Source: F1-60-MAGs104 sp964355975 (GTDB lineage Bacteria > Planctomycetota > Phycisphaerae > Phycisphaerales > SM1A02). From it: 64,000 bases of DNA. The notes beneath the pieces were generated by a model. That model made no database searches. It had not been told where the DNA came from and worked only from the letters and a program-made list of their open reading frames with translations. The stretch lies in assembly GCA_964355975.1 (NCBI GenBank), contig CAYHFW010000001.1:248001-312000 (forward strand), in the 5' to 3' direction. Below are positions 35,506-44,458 of the stretch, piece after piece (position 1 is the stretch's first letter; every line of letters starts with the position of its first letter). A program made the position numbers and the translations under genes.

Positions 35506-36372
35506 TCAGTCCCAGCTGGCGATGTGATTCGCTGGAAGAGCTCCAGTGCAACTGGTCACCAGTTGAATGAGCATGTCGCCGTCTTTGCTCGTGTCGTCGC
35601 GCTTGAAAACATTGTCGACGATATTGGTCGTGCCAACGGTGACGAGATCACAACCTTCTGGAACGAAGGTTCGGCCGAAAGTGACATGGTTGTCATTGAA
35701 GCAGAGGTTGCCATCCCATTCATCTTTCGCTCCGTGAATTTCGAGGGTCTTCGAAGTCGCGTAGTCGGCGGGAGTAATCGAACCATCTTTGACTCCGCGG
35801 TTTCCAAGAACGACCACCTTCGAGTTCACCGAGTTGCGCCATTCACGAGCGCGGCGAACCGTGTTCGAGAGGGGCATCGTTGCGTACGAGACCGCCGATG
35901 CGGTGATTCCAGCCGCGGTGCCGGTGATCTTGTAGTTGGTTTCGTCCCAGTAGATGTCCGATGCTGGACGGTATGCGTTGTAGTTGTAGTTCGCGCAGAT
36001 CGCCATCTTTGAACTGGTCTCAGATGGGCTGATGAGAATCTGCGGCGAGAACATCTGCTTCGCCAAACATGCGGCGTACAGGCTCTGATGTGAATTGCGA
36101 CTTTCGTCTTCGTTGCCACGACCTGGCAGCTGCGCACCACCGAAGGCCAAGCGATTGATTTCGCCTGGAGTCGGAAAGCGTCCCTGGGTGCTATCGACCG
36201 ATGCGATCATCCATCCCTTATGGATCTGCTGAATCTGTGTTGAATCTTTGACTTGGCGCGCTGTTGCGCGGGCCTTTGCCAGTGCTGGCAAGAGGATTCC
36301 AAGCAAGAGCGCGATGATCGCCATGACGACCAGAAGTTCGATCAGAGTGAATGCACGTTGTGTCTTTTTCAT
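35506..36372 (-). CDS. Prepilin-type N-terminal domain protein, paralogue 1
   Basis: This 288-residue protein has a prepilin leader MKKTQRAFTLIELLVVMAII and the long planctomycete-type ectodomain, with TPGEINRLAFG and a C-terminal GNLCFNDNHVTFGR motif resembling the H-x-DG/DNH signature of DUF1559-like pilin proteins. The ATG at 36372 is preceded by GGAG. It shares layout and several motifs with the neighbouring paralogue upstream. Function is likely surface pili or secretion-related, unproven. Confidence 0.88.
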   Translation of the reverse strand: MKKTQRAFTLIELLVVMAIIALLLGILLPALAKARATARQVKDSTQIQQIHKGWMIASVDSTQGRFPTPGEINRLAFGGAQLPGRGNEDESRNSHQSLYAACLAKQMFSPQILISPSETSSKMAICANYNYNAYRPASDIYWDETNYKITGTAAGITASAVSYATMPLSNTVRRAREWRNSVNSKVVVLGNRGVKDGSITPADYATSKTLEIHGAKDEWDGNLCFNDNHVTFGRTFVPEGCDLVTVGTTNIVDNVFKRDDTSKDGDMLIQLVTSCTGALPANHIASWD

Positions 36373-36419
36373 TGTGTTCTCCAAAAAATATGTATGGCAG
36401 GTTGTTGTTTGTGTGAGAT

Positions 36420-37358
36420 TTATTGATTCAACGCATCGGTGACATTCGCGCCGGCAAATTCAGTCGGCGATCCAATCGTGATTCCCATCGCAGCATCGCC
36501 GCTCTTTTGTGTCGCGGTGTTTGCTGGCGTGCTTTGGCCGAGTTGTGAGCCTGCTGCCGTCGTGCAGTCGTAGTCACACTTGTAGATGTTGTCCTTGCTC
36601 AGATTGAGCTGGGCGCACTCGTACGAGACCTGATTGGGATAGAAGCTCTGAAGGAACTCAGAGTGGTTGTCGCCGAAGCAAACGTTGCCTTCCCATTCCT
36701 TCTTCGAGGCATGCAACTGAAGAGTTGGGCTCTTCTTGTAGTCGTCGCCGGTGAGGGCGCCGTCCTTTGTTGCACGCGTGCCCACGAGCGGCTTGCTGCT
36801 GTCGCTGGTGTTGCGCCATGAGATCTTCTTGCGATCTCCAAAGAGGTGTTGGTGGGAGAATGACGTGTGGCAGTATGGGTTGTTTCCACCTGGCGCAAGA
36901 TGGATGTTTGCGTACATGGTTGTGTCCCAGTACTTGTCAGCGGATGGGTCGTACTGGGTGAAGTCGTAATCCTTCTTCTCGACGACGACAGGATTCACTT
37001 CGGTTGGCCCGATGAGAATGTCTGTGTTGAACATCTCGCGCGCAACGGCCGCTGAGTAGAGGCTTGCGGTGTTGTTCTTTGAGTAATCCTCTTTTCCTTG
37101 TCCTTGCATCTGAACTGCCTGGGTGCCGATTGTCGCGGCGAGGCGGTTGATGAGACCTGGGGTTGGAAGCTTGCCAGCAGCGTCATCGTTTGCAGCGATC
37201 ATGAACGCTTTGTGAATCTGGGTGACCTGAGTCGAATCCTTCACAGTCTTGGCGTTTGCCTGTGCTTTGGCAAGCGCTGGCAGGAGGAGGCCGACGAGAA
37301 CCGCGATAATCGCGATCACGACCAGCAGTTCGACGAGAGTAAATGCACGCTTTTTCAT
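36420..37358 (-). CDS. Prepilin-type N-terminal domain protein, paralogue 2
   Basis: This 312-residue protein begins MKKRAFTLVELLVVIAIIAV. The ectodomain has TPGLINRLAA and GNVCFGDNHSEFLQ, matching paralogue 1 at the same places, and a Thr/Ala/Gly-rich C-terminus. It is the upstream gene of the pair (47 bases between them). The ATG at 37358 has no strong ribosome site. The presence of both genes near a type II secretion operon suggests they could use the same prepilin peptidase, but that is inference. Confidence 0.88.
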   Translation of the reverse strand: MKKRAFTLVELLVVIAIIAVLVGLLLPALAKAQANAKTVKDSTQVTQIHKAFMIAANDDAAGKLPTPGLINRLAATIGTQAVQMQGQGKEDYSKNNTASLYSAAVAREMFNTDILIGPTEVNPVVVEKKDYDFTQYDPSADKYWDTTMYANIHLAPGGNNPYCHTSFSHQHLFGDRKKISWRNTSDSSKPLVGTRATKDGALTGDDYKKSPTLQLHASKKEWEGNVCFGDNHSEFLQSFYPNQVSYECAQLNLSKDNIYKCDYDCTTAAGSQLGQSTPANTATQKSGDAAMGITIGSPTEFAGANVTDALNQ

Positions 37359-37832
37359 AGTGTTGTCTCGGGGGGGTGGGTAGAAACTGGGGGCAAAAAA
37401 ATCAAACATCACATCAAGGGCCTGTGGACCATCCACAGCGACCTATAAGTCAATGGGAGAAAAGCAAATCCTTCGAAGCCAGAGAAGCCACGCGGGATCG
37501 TTCTGATTGAAAGGTTCAAGACCGCCAGTGGCGCGTTCAGCGTTTCGGGCATGCCATGCTGTGATGCACACAACCCGCAGCGATTCGATCAATCAGACCA
37601 TCAATCGGGTCCGAGAGGCGTTCAAATTGTCGGCGACTGGGCGGGAAGTACGGGCCAGAAATTCTGGCAAGAAGGACGGGGTGAACGTACGTTTGAAGAC
37701 GCGTTCGGTATCGGGCAGGCTCAGTCAGCCACTGTGAGACAGAAGACCATACGACTGTAGTCCCTATTTGGATCGAGTCAAGTTTTCATTTTTATCATTT
37801 CATTTCATTTTGCGATCGCTATTCTGCCGCCC
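37359..37832. other. Intergenic region without a recognised gene
   Basis: About 470 bases between the divergent prepilin-type gene and the RidA-like gene. Short ORFs exist (for example 37507-37737) but show no family resemblance or plausible ribosome site. It holds a dyad at 37422-37438 and an AT-rich stretch upstream of RidA that could house promoters. I see no known structured RNA. Confidence 0.55.
37422..37438. promoter_or_regulatory. Dyad upstream of the prepilin-type operon
   Basis: CTGTGGA-CCA-TCCACAG is a perfect 7-bp inverted repeat with a 3-base spacer, 64 bases upstream of the prepilin paralogue 2 ATG. It may be an operator or a leader hairpin; there is no run of T directly after it. 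Confidence 0.35.
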
Positions 37833-38312
37833 ATGTCAACAGCGATCAACCACCGTGCTATGGAAGCCCTTGCCGACCTTGGACTTGTTCTGCCCGCAGC
37901 CCCAAAGCCGGTTGCCTCATACGTTCCTTCAGTTCAGACAGGAAATTTGCTGATTGTGAGCGGACAACTGCCATTTCGAGAGGGGAAATTGATCGCAACC
38001 GGAAAGGTGCCTTCCGTCGTCTCTCTCGAGACTGCCCAAGAGTGCGCCCGACAGTGCATTCTCAATGCCCTCGCGGTTGTGGCAGGAGAGGCGAAATCGC
38101 TCGACCGTGTTGCGAGAATCGTGCGGCTTGGGGTGTTCGTCGCCTGTGATGATGGTTTTGCGGACCAGCCCAAGGTCGCCAATGGTGCAAGCGATCTCTT
38201 GCAGCAGATCTTTGGAGAGGCGGGGCGTCATGCCCGCGCCGCCGTCGGCACGAACGCGCTGCCGCTCAACGCATGCGTCGAAATCGAGATGATGGTCGAA
38301 CTCGCGTCGTAG
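37833..38312 (+). CDS. RidA/YjgF family protein
   Basis: This 159-residue protein matches RidA-type proteins, which deaminate reactive enamine/imine intermediates. The family features include the N-terminal region with LIVSGQLPF and the C-terminal ARAAVGTNALPLNACVEIEM with the conserved Arg. It is slightly longer than the usual ~130, matching the YjgF-like subgroup of about 150. The ATG at 37833 is used. The gene converges with the Ser/Thr kinase, 24 bases apart. Confidence 0.9.
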   Translation: MSTAINHRAMEALADLGLVLPAAPKPVASYVPSVQTGNLLIVSGQLPFREGKLIATGKVPSVVSLETAQECARQCILNALAVVAGEAKSLDRVARIVRLGVFVACDDGFADQPKVANGASDLLQQIFGEAGRHARAAVGTNALPLNACVEIEMMVELAS

Positions 38313-38336
38313 AACGAGGCGGATCGCCCGCGCGCG

Positions 38337-39674
38337 TCACTTCTTCAGCACATGGAGAAGGATCAGCGTCAGCACGAGTATTCCGCAGAGCGCGGAGAGC
38401 CCGGCGATCAGCGCCATCGCCAGCCCTGAAAATGCCCCCTTCGAGTTCACGCTCGTCTGAATCTCAGACTCTGCCTGCCCCTCGATCTCGCTCGCCATTT
38501 CTGCAACGTTGACGGTGCGCGATGCATATCGCAGTGATTGTCCCGCGAGCGCGAGGTCGATGTCTTCGAGCAGTTCCTCAGCGGACTGGTAGCGGTCGCG
38601 CGCCGATTTTTTCATCATCATCTCGACGATCTCGGCGGCGGCCTCAGAGATGCCGCTCACAACCTGGTCAGGGGGTGTGAGTTCTTTTCGCAGATGACTC
38701 TGCATGACATCTTTGGGGGTGCGCCCCTCGAACGGAACCCGACCAGTCAGCATGTGATAGAGCGTTGCGCCCAATCCATAGATATCAGCGGGCGGACCGA
38801 GGTCGATCGCGCCGCGAATCTGCTCTGGACTGATGTAGTAGGGGGTTCCGAAGGCTTGGTGTCGTTCGGCTTCAGCAGATTTCTTATCGCTCATCGCCCG
38901 TGCCAATCCAAGATCAGCAAGTTTTACGACGTTTGCCTTCGTGATCATGATGTTTTTTGGCTTGATGTCACGGTGAATGAAGCCAGCTGCGTGCGCGTGC
39001 CTCAGAGCGCTCGCCACCTGTCGCGTGATGGTGAGGGCGTCATGGTCTTTGAGGCGCTTGAATCGCACGATTCGGTCGTAGACGGTTTCGCCGTCGACAT
39101 ACTCCATGACGAAGTAGTGCTGATCGCCGACTTGCCCGACGTCGAACGCTCCAACAATATTGGGATCGGCCAACTTCGCCGCAGCTTTTCCCTCCTTGTA
39201 GAACCGTTCGATGAATGTCGCATCAGTTGAATAGCGGTGGGGGAGAATCTTTACTGCGACGAGTCGGTCAAGGCTCAACTGTTTTGCGAGGTACACCGAC
39301 GCCATTGCCCCCGCGCCAAGTTTGCGGATCATCTGGTAGCCAGGAATGCGCAGGACGCTCTTGTCACTCTCTGATTCAGTGCGCAGTCGCGCAAGTTGGC
39401 GTCGAGTGACGACCTGTCCGTCGATCAGCACATCGGTGAACGTGCGCGTTTGATTCGTTGCCGCGCGCAGGGCTGAAAATGCGGCATCAACTTCAGCCTG
39501 TGTCGCGAGCCCTCGTTCGACGACCATGCGTCCAAGAAGTGAATCAGAGGCACTTCCGCTGCGTGATCCGCCGCTCTCGGCGTTGGGGTTTGCGTTCGCA
39601 CCTGAGGCACCGGTCGGACCTGATGAGTCGCTCGCCGGCGTCATTCCTTTGGATTTTGGGTCAATATCACTCAC
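38337..39674 (-). CDS. Membrane-anchored Ser/Thr protein kinase
   Basis: This 445-residue Hanks-type kinase has an N-terminal Gly/Ser-rich stretch and a small helical domain (residues 43-100), then the kinase core: GAGAMASVYLAKQ, the lysine in AVKIL (142), HRDIKPKN (234-241), DLG (254-256, a variant of DFG), and GTPYYISPEQ (276-285). The C-terminus is a single membrane segment (GLAMALIAGLSALCGILVLT). The GTG at 39674 is the start. DFG to DLG is common in bacterial kinases, so activity is expected. Confidence 0.94.
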   Translation of the reverse strand: MSDIDPKSKGMTPASDSSGPTGASGANANPNAESGGSRSGSASDSLLGRMVVERGLATQAEVDAAFSALRAATNQTRTFTDVLIDGQVVTRRQLARLRTESESDKSVLRIPGYQMIRKLGAGAMASVYLAKQLSLDRLVAVKILPHRYSTDATFIERFYKEGKAAAKLADPNIVGAFDVGQVGDQHYFVMEYVDGETVYDRIVRFKRLKDHDALTITRQVASALRHAHAAGFIHRDIKPKNIMITKANVVKLADLGLARAMSDKKSAEAERHQAFGTPYYISPEQIRGAIDLGPPADIYGLGATLYHMLTGRVPFEGRTPKDVMQSHLRKELTPPDQVVSGISEAAAEIVEMMMKKSARDRYQSAEELLEDIDLALAGQSLRYASRTVNVAEMASEIEGQAESEIQTSVNSKGAFSGLAMALIAGLSALCGILVLTLILLHVLKK

Positions 39675-39737
39675 TGAACTCTCAGTCCCCGCGGAAGGTG
39701 GTCATACACAATCACTATACTTCTCTTCGCTATTCGC

Positions 39738-40814
39738 ATGCAGACGGTTCCCCGGCGCATCCTAATTGTGCGCCCAAGCGCCCTCGGCGACGTCTGTCGG
39801 ACCGTCCCACTTCTCTGGTCATTGCGAGCCGCCTACCCCCAAGCGACCATCGACTGGGTGGTCGAAGACAGATGGACAGACGTTCTCAGTTCGCACCCTG
39901 CGCTCAATGAGGCGATTCCGTTTCCAAAGCGATCGCTGAGGTCATTTTGGCGCAGCCCAAGCGTCGCCCGCACTGCGTTCGAGTGGTTCTTCGCCCTTCG
40001 CCGTCGGCGATACGACTTGGTGATCGATGCGCAGGGGCTCGCCCGCAGCGGTCTCATGTCTCTGGCGACTGGGGCGCAAGTGCGCGTGGCGCATCGCAAT
40101 GCGAGGGAGTTTTCATGGATCGCAGCCAACGTCAGAGTTGGGCCATCATCAACTGTCCACGTCGTCGATGGCATGCTGCGATTGGTTGAAGCAGTTGGAG
40201 TAGCACCCGTTGCCAAGATGAATCTTGTCTGCGGGCAAGCCGACGCGACCTGGTGGCAGAACCAACAGCAGGCGCGGGGGATCGCTCGGCCGTATCTGGT
40301 GGTGGCATCCACCAATCTCTGGGCGGGCAAGCGTTGGATCGCATCACGATGGCACGAACTGCTCGTGTCGATCGCACCCGATCTCACTGCGCACGGAATT
40401 CGCGACATCGTTTGGATTGGCGGCCCGAGTGAAGTCGAACAAGTGGCGGCAAATCGTCCGCGCGATGGGATGATCGCTCCGCTTCGCTCGCACGACCTTT
40501 CTGGCGCGACAACGGTGGGGGAGATCATGGCGGTGGTACGCGATGCTGCGCTCGTCGTCGCGCTCGATTCAGCCCCCGCCCATTTGGCGGTCGGATTTCA
40601 GGTTCCGCTCGTTGCACTCTATGGTGCGACATCGCTCGAGTCCGACGGTCCGTACGGGCAACGTGAATGGTGCGCGCATGGAGGACGAGGCGAGAAGTTG
40701 AAGAAGCACGATTACCGCGATGTCGATCGTGGCAGCGAACTCATGGCGCGCATCACGGTTGATGACGTTGCAACGCTGATACGCAAGCGCTTGCACACGA
40801 GAGAGCACCCATGA
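39738..40814 (+). CDS. GT9-family heptosyltransferase
   Basis: This 358-residue protein matches ADP-heptose:LPS heptosyltransferases, with the N-terminal IVRPSALGDVCRTVPLLWSL, and the C-terminal ALDSAPAHLAVGFQVPLVALYGAT. The family adds heptose to lipid A-core. It is followed by maf, lpxK and hldE with overlapping starts, forming an LPS operon. A TATACT box lies about 17 bases before its ATG. Confidence 0.92.
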   Translation: MQTVPRRILIVRPSALGDVCRTVPLLWSLRAAYPQATIDWVVEDRWTDVLSSHPALNEAIPFPKRSLRSFWRSPSVARTAFEWFFALRRRRYDLVIDAQGLARSGLMSLATGAQVRVAHRNAREFSWIAANVRVGPSSTVHVVDGMLRLVEAVGVAPVAKMNLVCGQADATWWQNQQQARGIARPYLVVASTNLWAGKRWIASRWHELLVSIAPDLTAHGIRDIVWIGGPSEVEQVAANRPRDGMIAPLRSHDLSGATTVGEIMAVVRDAALVVALDSAPAHLAVGFQVPLVALYGATSLESDGPYGQREWCAHGGRGEKLKKHDYRDVDRGSELMARITVDDVATLIRKRLHTREHP

Positions 40815-41431
40815 GTGCACGTTGTGTGCTCGCAAGTTCGAGTGTTCGGCGACGGGCGTTGCTCGAATCTGCGGGATTTGATGCCGTTTCGATTGCGCCG
40901 CTCGTCGATGATGGCTCGCTGCGCGTTCGCGCGCAGAGCGCGAGGCAAGACTGCACGGCGCTTGCGTGGTTCAAGGCGGCGCAGGTGATGCAGAACCGTG
41001 CGTTCTTGCACTCCGTCGCGCCAGCCGCGCGTGTTCTTGTGGCTGCCGACACGGTGTGTGTCTTGGGCGATGAAGTCATGGGAAAGCCGAGCAACGAAGC
41101 TGAGGCGCGCAGAATGCTCACTGCAGCGATGGGGCGCACGCAATGCGTGGTGACAGGCGTCTGTCTCGTCGACCTTCACAGCGGCGACCGAACGCTTCTC
41201 GCAGAGAGCGCGCACGTTCGGTTCGGAGAGATGTCGAGCGCACAAATCGACCAACACATCGCTCAACGTGGGTGGCAGGGACGCGCGGGTGGCTACAACA
41301 TTGAAGAGGTGGCAGCGCTGGGGTGGCCAGTTTCGTGGACAGGCGATCAGACCACGATCATTGGATTGCCGATTGACCTTCTGACTCCCATCTTGAAAGA
41401 GATGCTTCTGCGCGGGAGAATTGTCGAGTGA
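40811..41431 (+). CDS. maf: Maf-like nucleoside triphosphate pyrophosphatase
   Basis: This 206-residue protein has the Maf start VLASSSVRRRALLESAGF and central AADTVCVLGDEVMGKP with a typical motif region, and VTGVCLVDLHSG. It likely hydrolyses non-canonical NTPs (dTTP/UTP-type in the YhdE subfamily). The ATG at 40811 overlaps the heptosyltransferase stop (ATGA), and it overlaps lpxK (GTGA). Its position inside LPS genes is unusual but this may only be operon convenience. Confidence 0.93.
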   Translation: MSARCVLASSSVRRRALLESAGFDAVSIAPLVDDGSLRVRAQSARQDCTALAWFKAAQVMQNRAFLHSVAPAARVLVAADTVCVLGDEVMGKPSNEAEARRMLTAAMGRTQCVVTGVCLVDLHSGDRTLLAESAHVRFGEMSSAQIDQHIAQRGWQGRAGGYNIEEVAALGWPVSWTGDQTTIIGLPIDLLTPILKEMLLRGRIVE

Positions 41432-42465
41432 CCGATTCGACGCATGTGCTTCCTCGTTGGTGTGCTCCCGCAGCACGCATCGCCGCGTGTGCGTACGGCG
41501 CCGCAGTCAACATGCGCAACGCGCGGTTCGATCGAGGAATCGGCGTGCGTCGCGTTGCCCGCCCAGTCATCTCAGTGGGCAACATCGTCGCAGGCGGCAC
41601 TGGCAAGAGTCCGATGGTGCGCTGGATCGCACAGTGGGCGCTCGACCGCGGAATGACGCCACTCATAGCGCTGCGCGGATACCGCAGCAAAGATGGGCGA
41701 TCGGACGAGGCGCTCGAACATCAAGCACTTCTGCCCGCGGCGCACCTTGCGGTCGGCGCGAATCGATTCAACACCATTGAGGCAGCGCTCGCGCGCAATC
41801 CATCCATTGATCTTGTGATTCTTGATGATGGATTTCAACACCGCGCGCTTGCACGCGATCTCGATCTCGTGCTCGTGCACGCAGCTCATCCGCATCTCGA
41901 CGGTGCGTTGCTGCCTCTTGGATGGCTGCGCGAGCCACCGACCTCGCTCGCCCGTGCGCATGGAGTCATCGTGACACACAGCGATTGCGTGGATGAACGA
42001 CTCGCCCGGCACATTGAATCAGTGCATGGGCGCGACGTGCTCGCGTGGTGTACGCACGCGTGGGATGGGGTTGACGTCTATCCCGCGGGCGTCCAATCGC
42101 GCCGCACGAATGAGGCAATTGACTGGCTGCGCGGTCGTCGTCTCGCCGTCTGGGCAGGAATTGCCAAGCCGAGGGCGGTCATCGAAACGATCAGCGCGTG
42201 TGGCGGCGAGGTTGTTTCGGCGCCTCCCCTTGGCGATCACGCGCACTACGGTCGCGCGCTTGTGAATCGCTTGACTGCGCTCGCGCACAACGCGAATGCC
42301 AGTGCAATTGTTCTCACACATAAAGACTGGGTGAAGGTGCGCGCGGACCGCGGGGCAGTCGACTTGCCAATCGTTGTTCCTCGATTGCGGTTGCAGTTCT
42401 CTCAGTTCTCTCATGGCGAAGCGGCGCTGCGCGCACTCCTCGAGAACTTTCAGGCAACGCGGTAG
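41428..42465 (+). CDS. lpxK: Tetraacyldisaccharide 4'-kinase
   Basis: This 345-residue enzyme phosphorylates the lipid A precursor at the 4' position. The Walker A variant SVGNIVAGGTGKSP is typical of LpxK, followed by LILDDGFQHRALARDLDLV-type sequence and GIAKPRAVIETI. The GTG at 41428 overlaps maf by 4 bases. Presence of lpxK implies a lipid A-bearing outer membrane. Confidence 0.95.
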   Translation: MTDSTHVLPRWCAPAARIAACAYGAAVNMRNARFDRGIGVRRVARPVISVGNIVAGGTGKSPMVRWIAQWALDRGMTPLIALRGYRSKDGRSDEALEHQALLPAAHLAVGANRFNTIEAALARNPSIDLVILDDGFQHRALARDLDLVLVHAAHPHLDGALLPLGWLREPPTSLARAHGVIVTHSDCVDERLARHIESVHGRDVLAWCTHAWDGVDVYPAGVQSRRTNEAIDWLRGRRLAVWAGIAKPRAVIETISACGGEVVSAPPLGDHAHYGRALVNRLTALAHNANASAIVLTHKDWVKVRADRGAVDLPIVVPRLRLQFSQFSHGEAALRALLENFQATR

Positions 42466-42475
42466 GCTCATTGGC

Positions 42476-44008
42476 ATGACTCCTCTCGAAGCAAGTGTCT
42501 TGGAGTGTGTTCGCTCTTGGAAGTCGTTTCGGCTTCTGGTGGTGGGCGACTTCATGCTCGATCAGGCGCTCTCGGGTGATGCTGAGCGGTTGAGTCCTGA
42601 CGCGCCTGTGCCTGTGCTCGCAGTGCGCGATTCAACTGCAACGATCGATACTCCTGGTGGCGCGGGAAACGTCGCAGTATTCGCGGCAGCGCTCGGAGGC
42701 ATCGTGAACTGCATCGGAGTCATCGGTCAGGATGTCGATGGTGGGCTCTTGCGCGCTTCACTCGAGCGAAGCGGCTGTGAGACAGCGGGACTGATCGTCG
42801 ACGCCGCGCGCCCAACGACGACGAAACGAAGTTTGATCGGCCGTGCGCAGCATCGCCATCCTCAGAAGATGTTTCGGATCGATGTCGAGAGCCGCGAACC
42901 GATGAGCGCCGCTGTACAAGCGAAGCTCGTCGCAGCCATTGAGAGACAACTCGACGCGTGTGATGTTGTCTGCCTCGAGGACTACCGCAAGGGAGTCTGC
43001 ACTCTCGAACTCTGCCGAACGTTGATTGACCTCTGCAGGGCTCGAAAGATTCCAGTGTTGGTCGATCCTGCTGCGATCGATGACTACAGCTGCTACCGCG
43101 GGGCAACGGTGATCACACCAAACCGCAGCGAGGCCGAGCGTGCAACGGGGCACACCGTCGACCCTGCGCATGTTGTCGAGGGATCGCGTGGAATGGCCAG
43201 TAAGTTGCTCGACGCGCTCAAACTCGATGCGGTCGTGATCACGCTCGATAAAGATGGCGCATTGCTTCAGACAGCCGCGGATGGGTCGATTCATTTGCCG
43301 ACCGTTGTGCGGCAGGTCTACGACGTGACGGGGGCGGGGGACATGGTGCTCGCCGTGCTCGCGGGGGCCGTTGCAAACCACATGCCGTGGAAAGAAGCAG
43401 TCGCGCTTGCGAACATCGCAGCTGGTCTTGAAGTCGAGGTCTTTGGAGTGCGCGCTTTCTCACTCGCCGAGATTCAGGCGCAGGTGCTCAGGCTCGCGCA
43501 TGTCTCTGCTGGAAAACTGCGCTCACGCGCCGACCTTCTGATCGAACTCGCAGCGCACCGCGCCGCGGGTCGCACGATCGTGTTCACCAACGGATGTTTC
43601 GACCTGTTGCACATCGGACACGCAGCATCGCTTCGAGAGGCGAAAGCGCTTGGTGACATTCTTGTGGTCGCCGTGAACTGCGATGCACAAGTGCGCGCAT
43701 CGAAAGGCGACGATCGACCGATCAATTCGCAGAATGATCGCGCCGAACTGTTGGGCGAATTGACCTCAGTCGACTATGTGACGATCTTCGACGAGCCCAC
43801 CGCGGCAGAATTGCTGCGTGTGATTCAGCCAGATGTCTATGCCAAGGGAGGGGACTACATCGGCAAAGAGATCACCGAATTTGCCGTTGTCAAAAGTTAT
43901 GGCGGAAAATCTGTGATTATTGGAGTGCGCCCTGGATTGTCTACAACCGCGCTCGTCACGCGTGTGCGTGAGTCGTTCGCAGCCGGTGGAAACTCGGTTT
44001 CGTCTTGA
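42476..44008 (+). CDS. hldE: Bifunctional heptose kinase/adenylyltransferase HldE
   Basis: This 510-residue protein has an N-terminal ribokinase-type domain (VVGDFMLDQALSGDAERLSP, DVTGAGDM at about 285) and a C-terminal cytidylyltransferase-type domain with TNGCFDLLHIGH at 371-382 and KGGDYIGKEI. It makes ADP-heptose from D-glycero-D-manno-heptose 7-phosphate. The frame opens inside lpxK; the ATG at 42476 is the family start, 10 bases past lpxK. A promoter for HU lies over its stop. Confidence 0.95.
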   Translation: MTPLEASVLECVRSWKSFRLLVVGDFMLDQALSGDAERLSPDAPVPVLAVRDSTATIDTPGGAGNVAVFAAALGGIVNCIGVIGQDVDGGLLRASLERSGCETAGLIVDAARPTTTKRSLIGRAQHRHPQKMFRIDVESREPMSAAVQAKLVAAIERQLDACDVVCLEDYRKGVCTLELCRTLIDLCRARKIPVLVDPAAIDDYSCYRGATVITPNRSEAERATGHTVDPAHVVEGSRGMASKLLDALKLDAVVITLDKDGALLQTAADGSIHLPTVVRQVYDVTGAGDMVLAVLAGAVANHMPWKEAVALANIAAGLEVEVFGVRAFSLAEIQAQVLRLAHVSAGKLRSRADLLIELAAHRAAGRTIVFTNGCFDLLHIGHAASLREAKALGDILVVAVNCDAQVRASKGDDRPINSQNDRAELLGELTSVDYVTIFDEPTAAELLRVIQPDVYAKGGDYIGKEITEFAVVKSYGGKSVIIGVRPGLSTTALVTRVRESFAAGGNSVSS

Positions 44009-44037
44009 CTCGCGCGGGATAGACAGCGATACTGTCT
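44005..44037 (+). promoter_or_regulatory. Promoter with operator-like dyad before the HU gene
   Basis: TTGACT (44005-44010) and GATACT (44028-44033) lie 17 bases apart, a good sigma-70 spacing. AGACAG and CTGTCT (44021-44026 and 44032-44037) form a dyad that overlaps the -10, which would suit repressor binding. The ATG is about 105 bases downstream, leaving a leader. Confidence 0.5.
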
Positions 44038-44140
44038 GCGTCATCTGCAAGCCGTGTGCACGATGGCAAATGACAGCATGCTGAACGCCAGATATTCGCG
44101 TCCACGAAAAACTCTTCCGAAAAATTCCGATAGGACACCA

Positions 44141-44458
44141 ATGACAACAGTTACAAAAAAAGATTTCGTGGATCGCATCGCTGAGAAAACTGGTCAGAAG
44201 CGCGGGGACGTCAAAGAGACGGTGCAACTCTTTCTCGATGCGATGATCGAAGAACTCACCAACGGCAATCGGCTTGAGTTTCGCGATTTCGGAGTCTTTG
44301 AAGTGCGTGAACGCGCATCGCGCGTGGCCCAGAACCCCAAGACACTTGAGCAGGTCGTCGTGCCAGCACGCAAGGCTGTTCGATTCAAAGTCGGACGGCT
44401 GATGCGAGAGCGAATCGTTCTGGGTGAAGCACACTCAACAACTGTCGCAGCCCACTAA
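44141..44458 (+). CDS. HU/IHF family DNA-binding protein
   Basis: This 105-residue protein is an HU-type DNA-binding protein: TKKDFVDRIAEKTGQKRGDV and FGVFEVRERASRVAQNPKT, the beta-arm region. It is slightly longer than typical HU (about 90). The ATG at 44141 has TAGGA upstream. It ends TAATG, overlapping the dnaB ATG, so HU and dnaB are co-translated. It likely compacts DNA or aids replication initiation. Confidence 0.94.
   Translation: MTTVTKKDFVDRIAEKTGQKRGDVKETVQLFLDAMIEELTNGNRLEFRDFGVFEVRERASRVAQNPKTLEQVVVPARKAVRFKVGRLMRERIVLGEAHSTTVAAH

Noticed and set aside
37507..37760. Small ORFs in the 37.4-37.8 kb gap
   Set aside because: No ribosome site, no known motif, and overlapping frames give equally poor translations.
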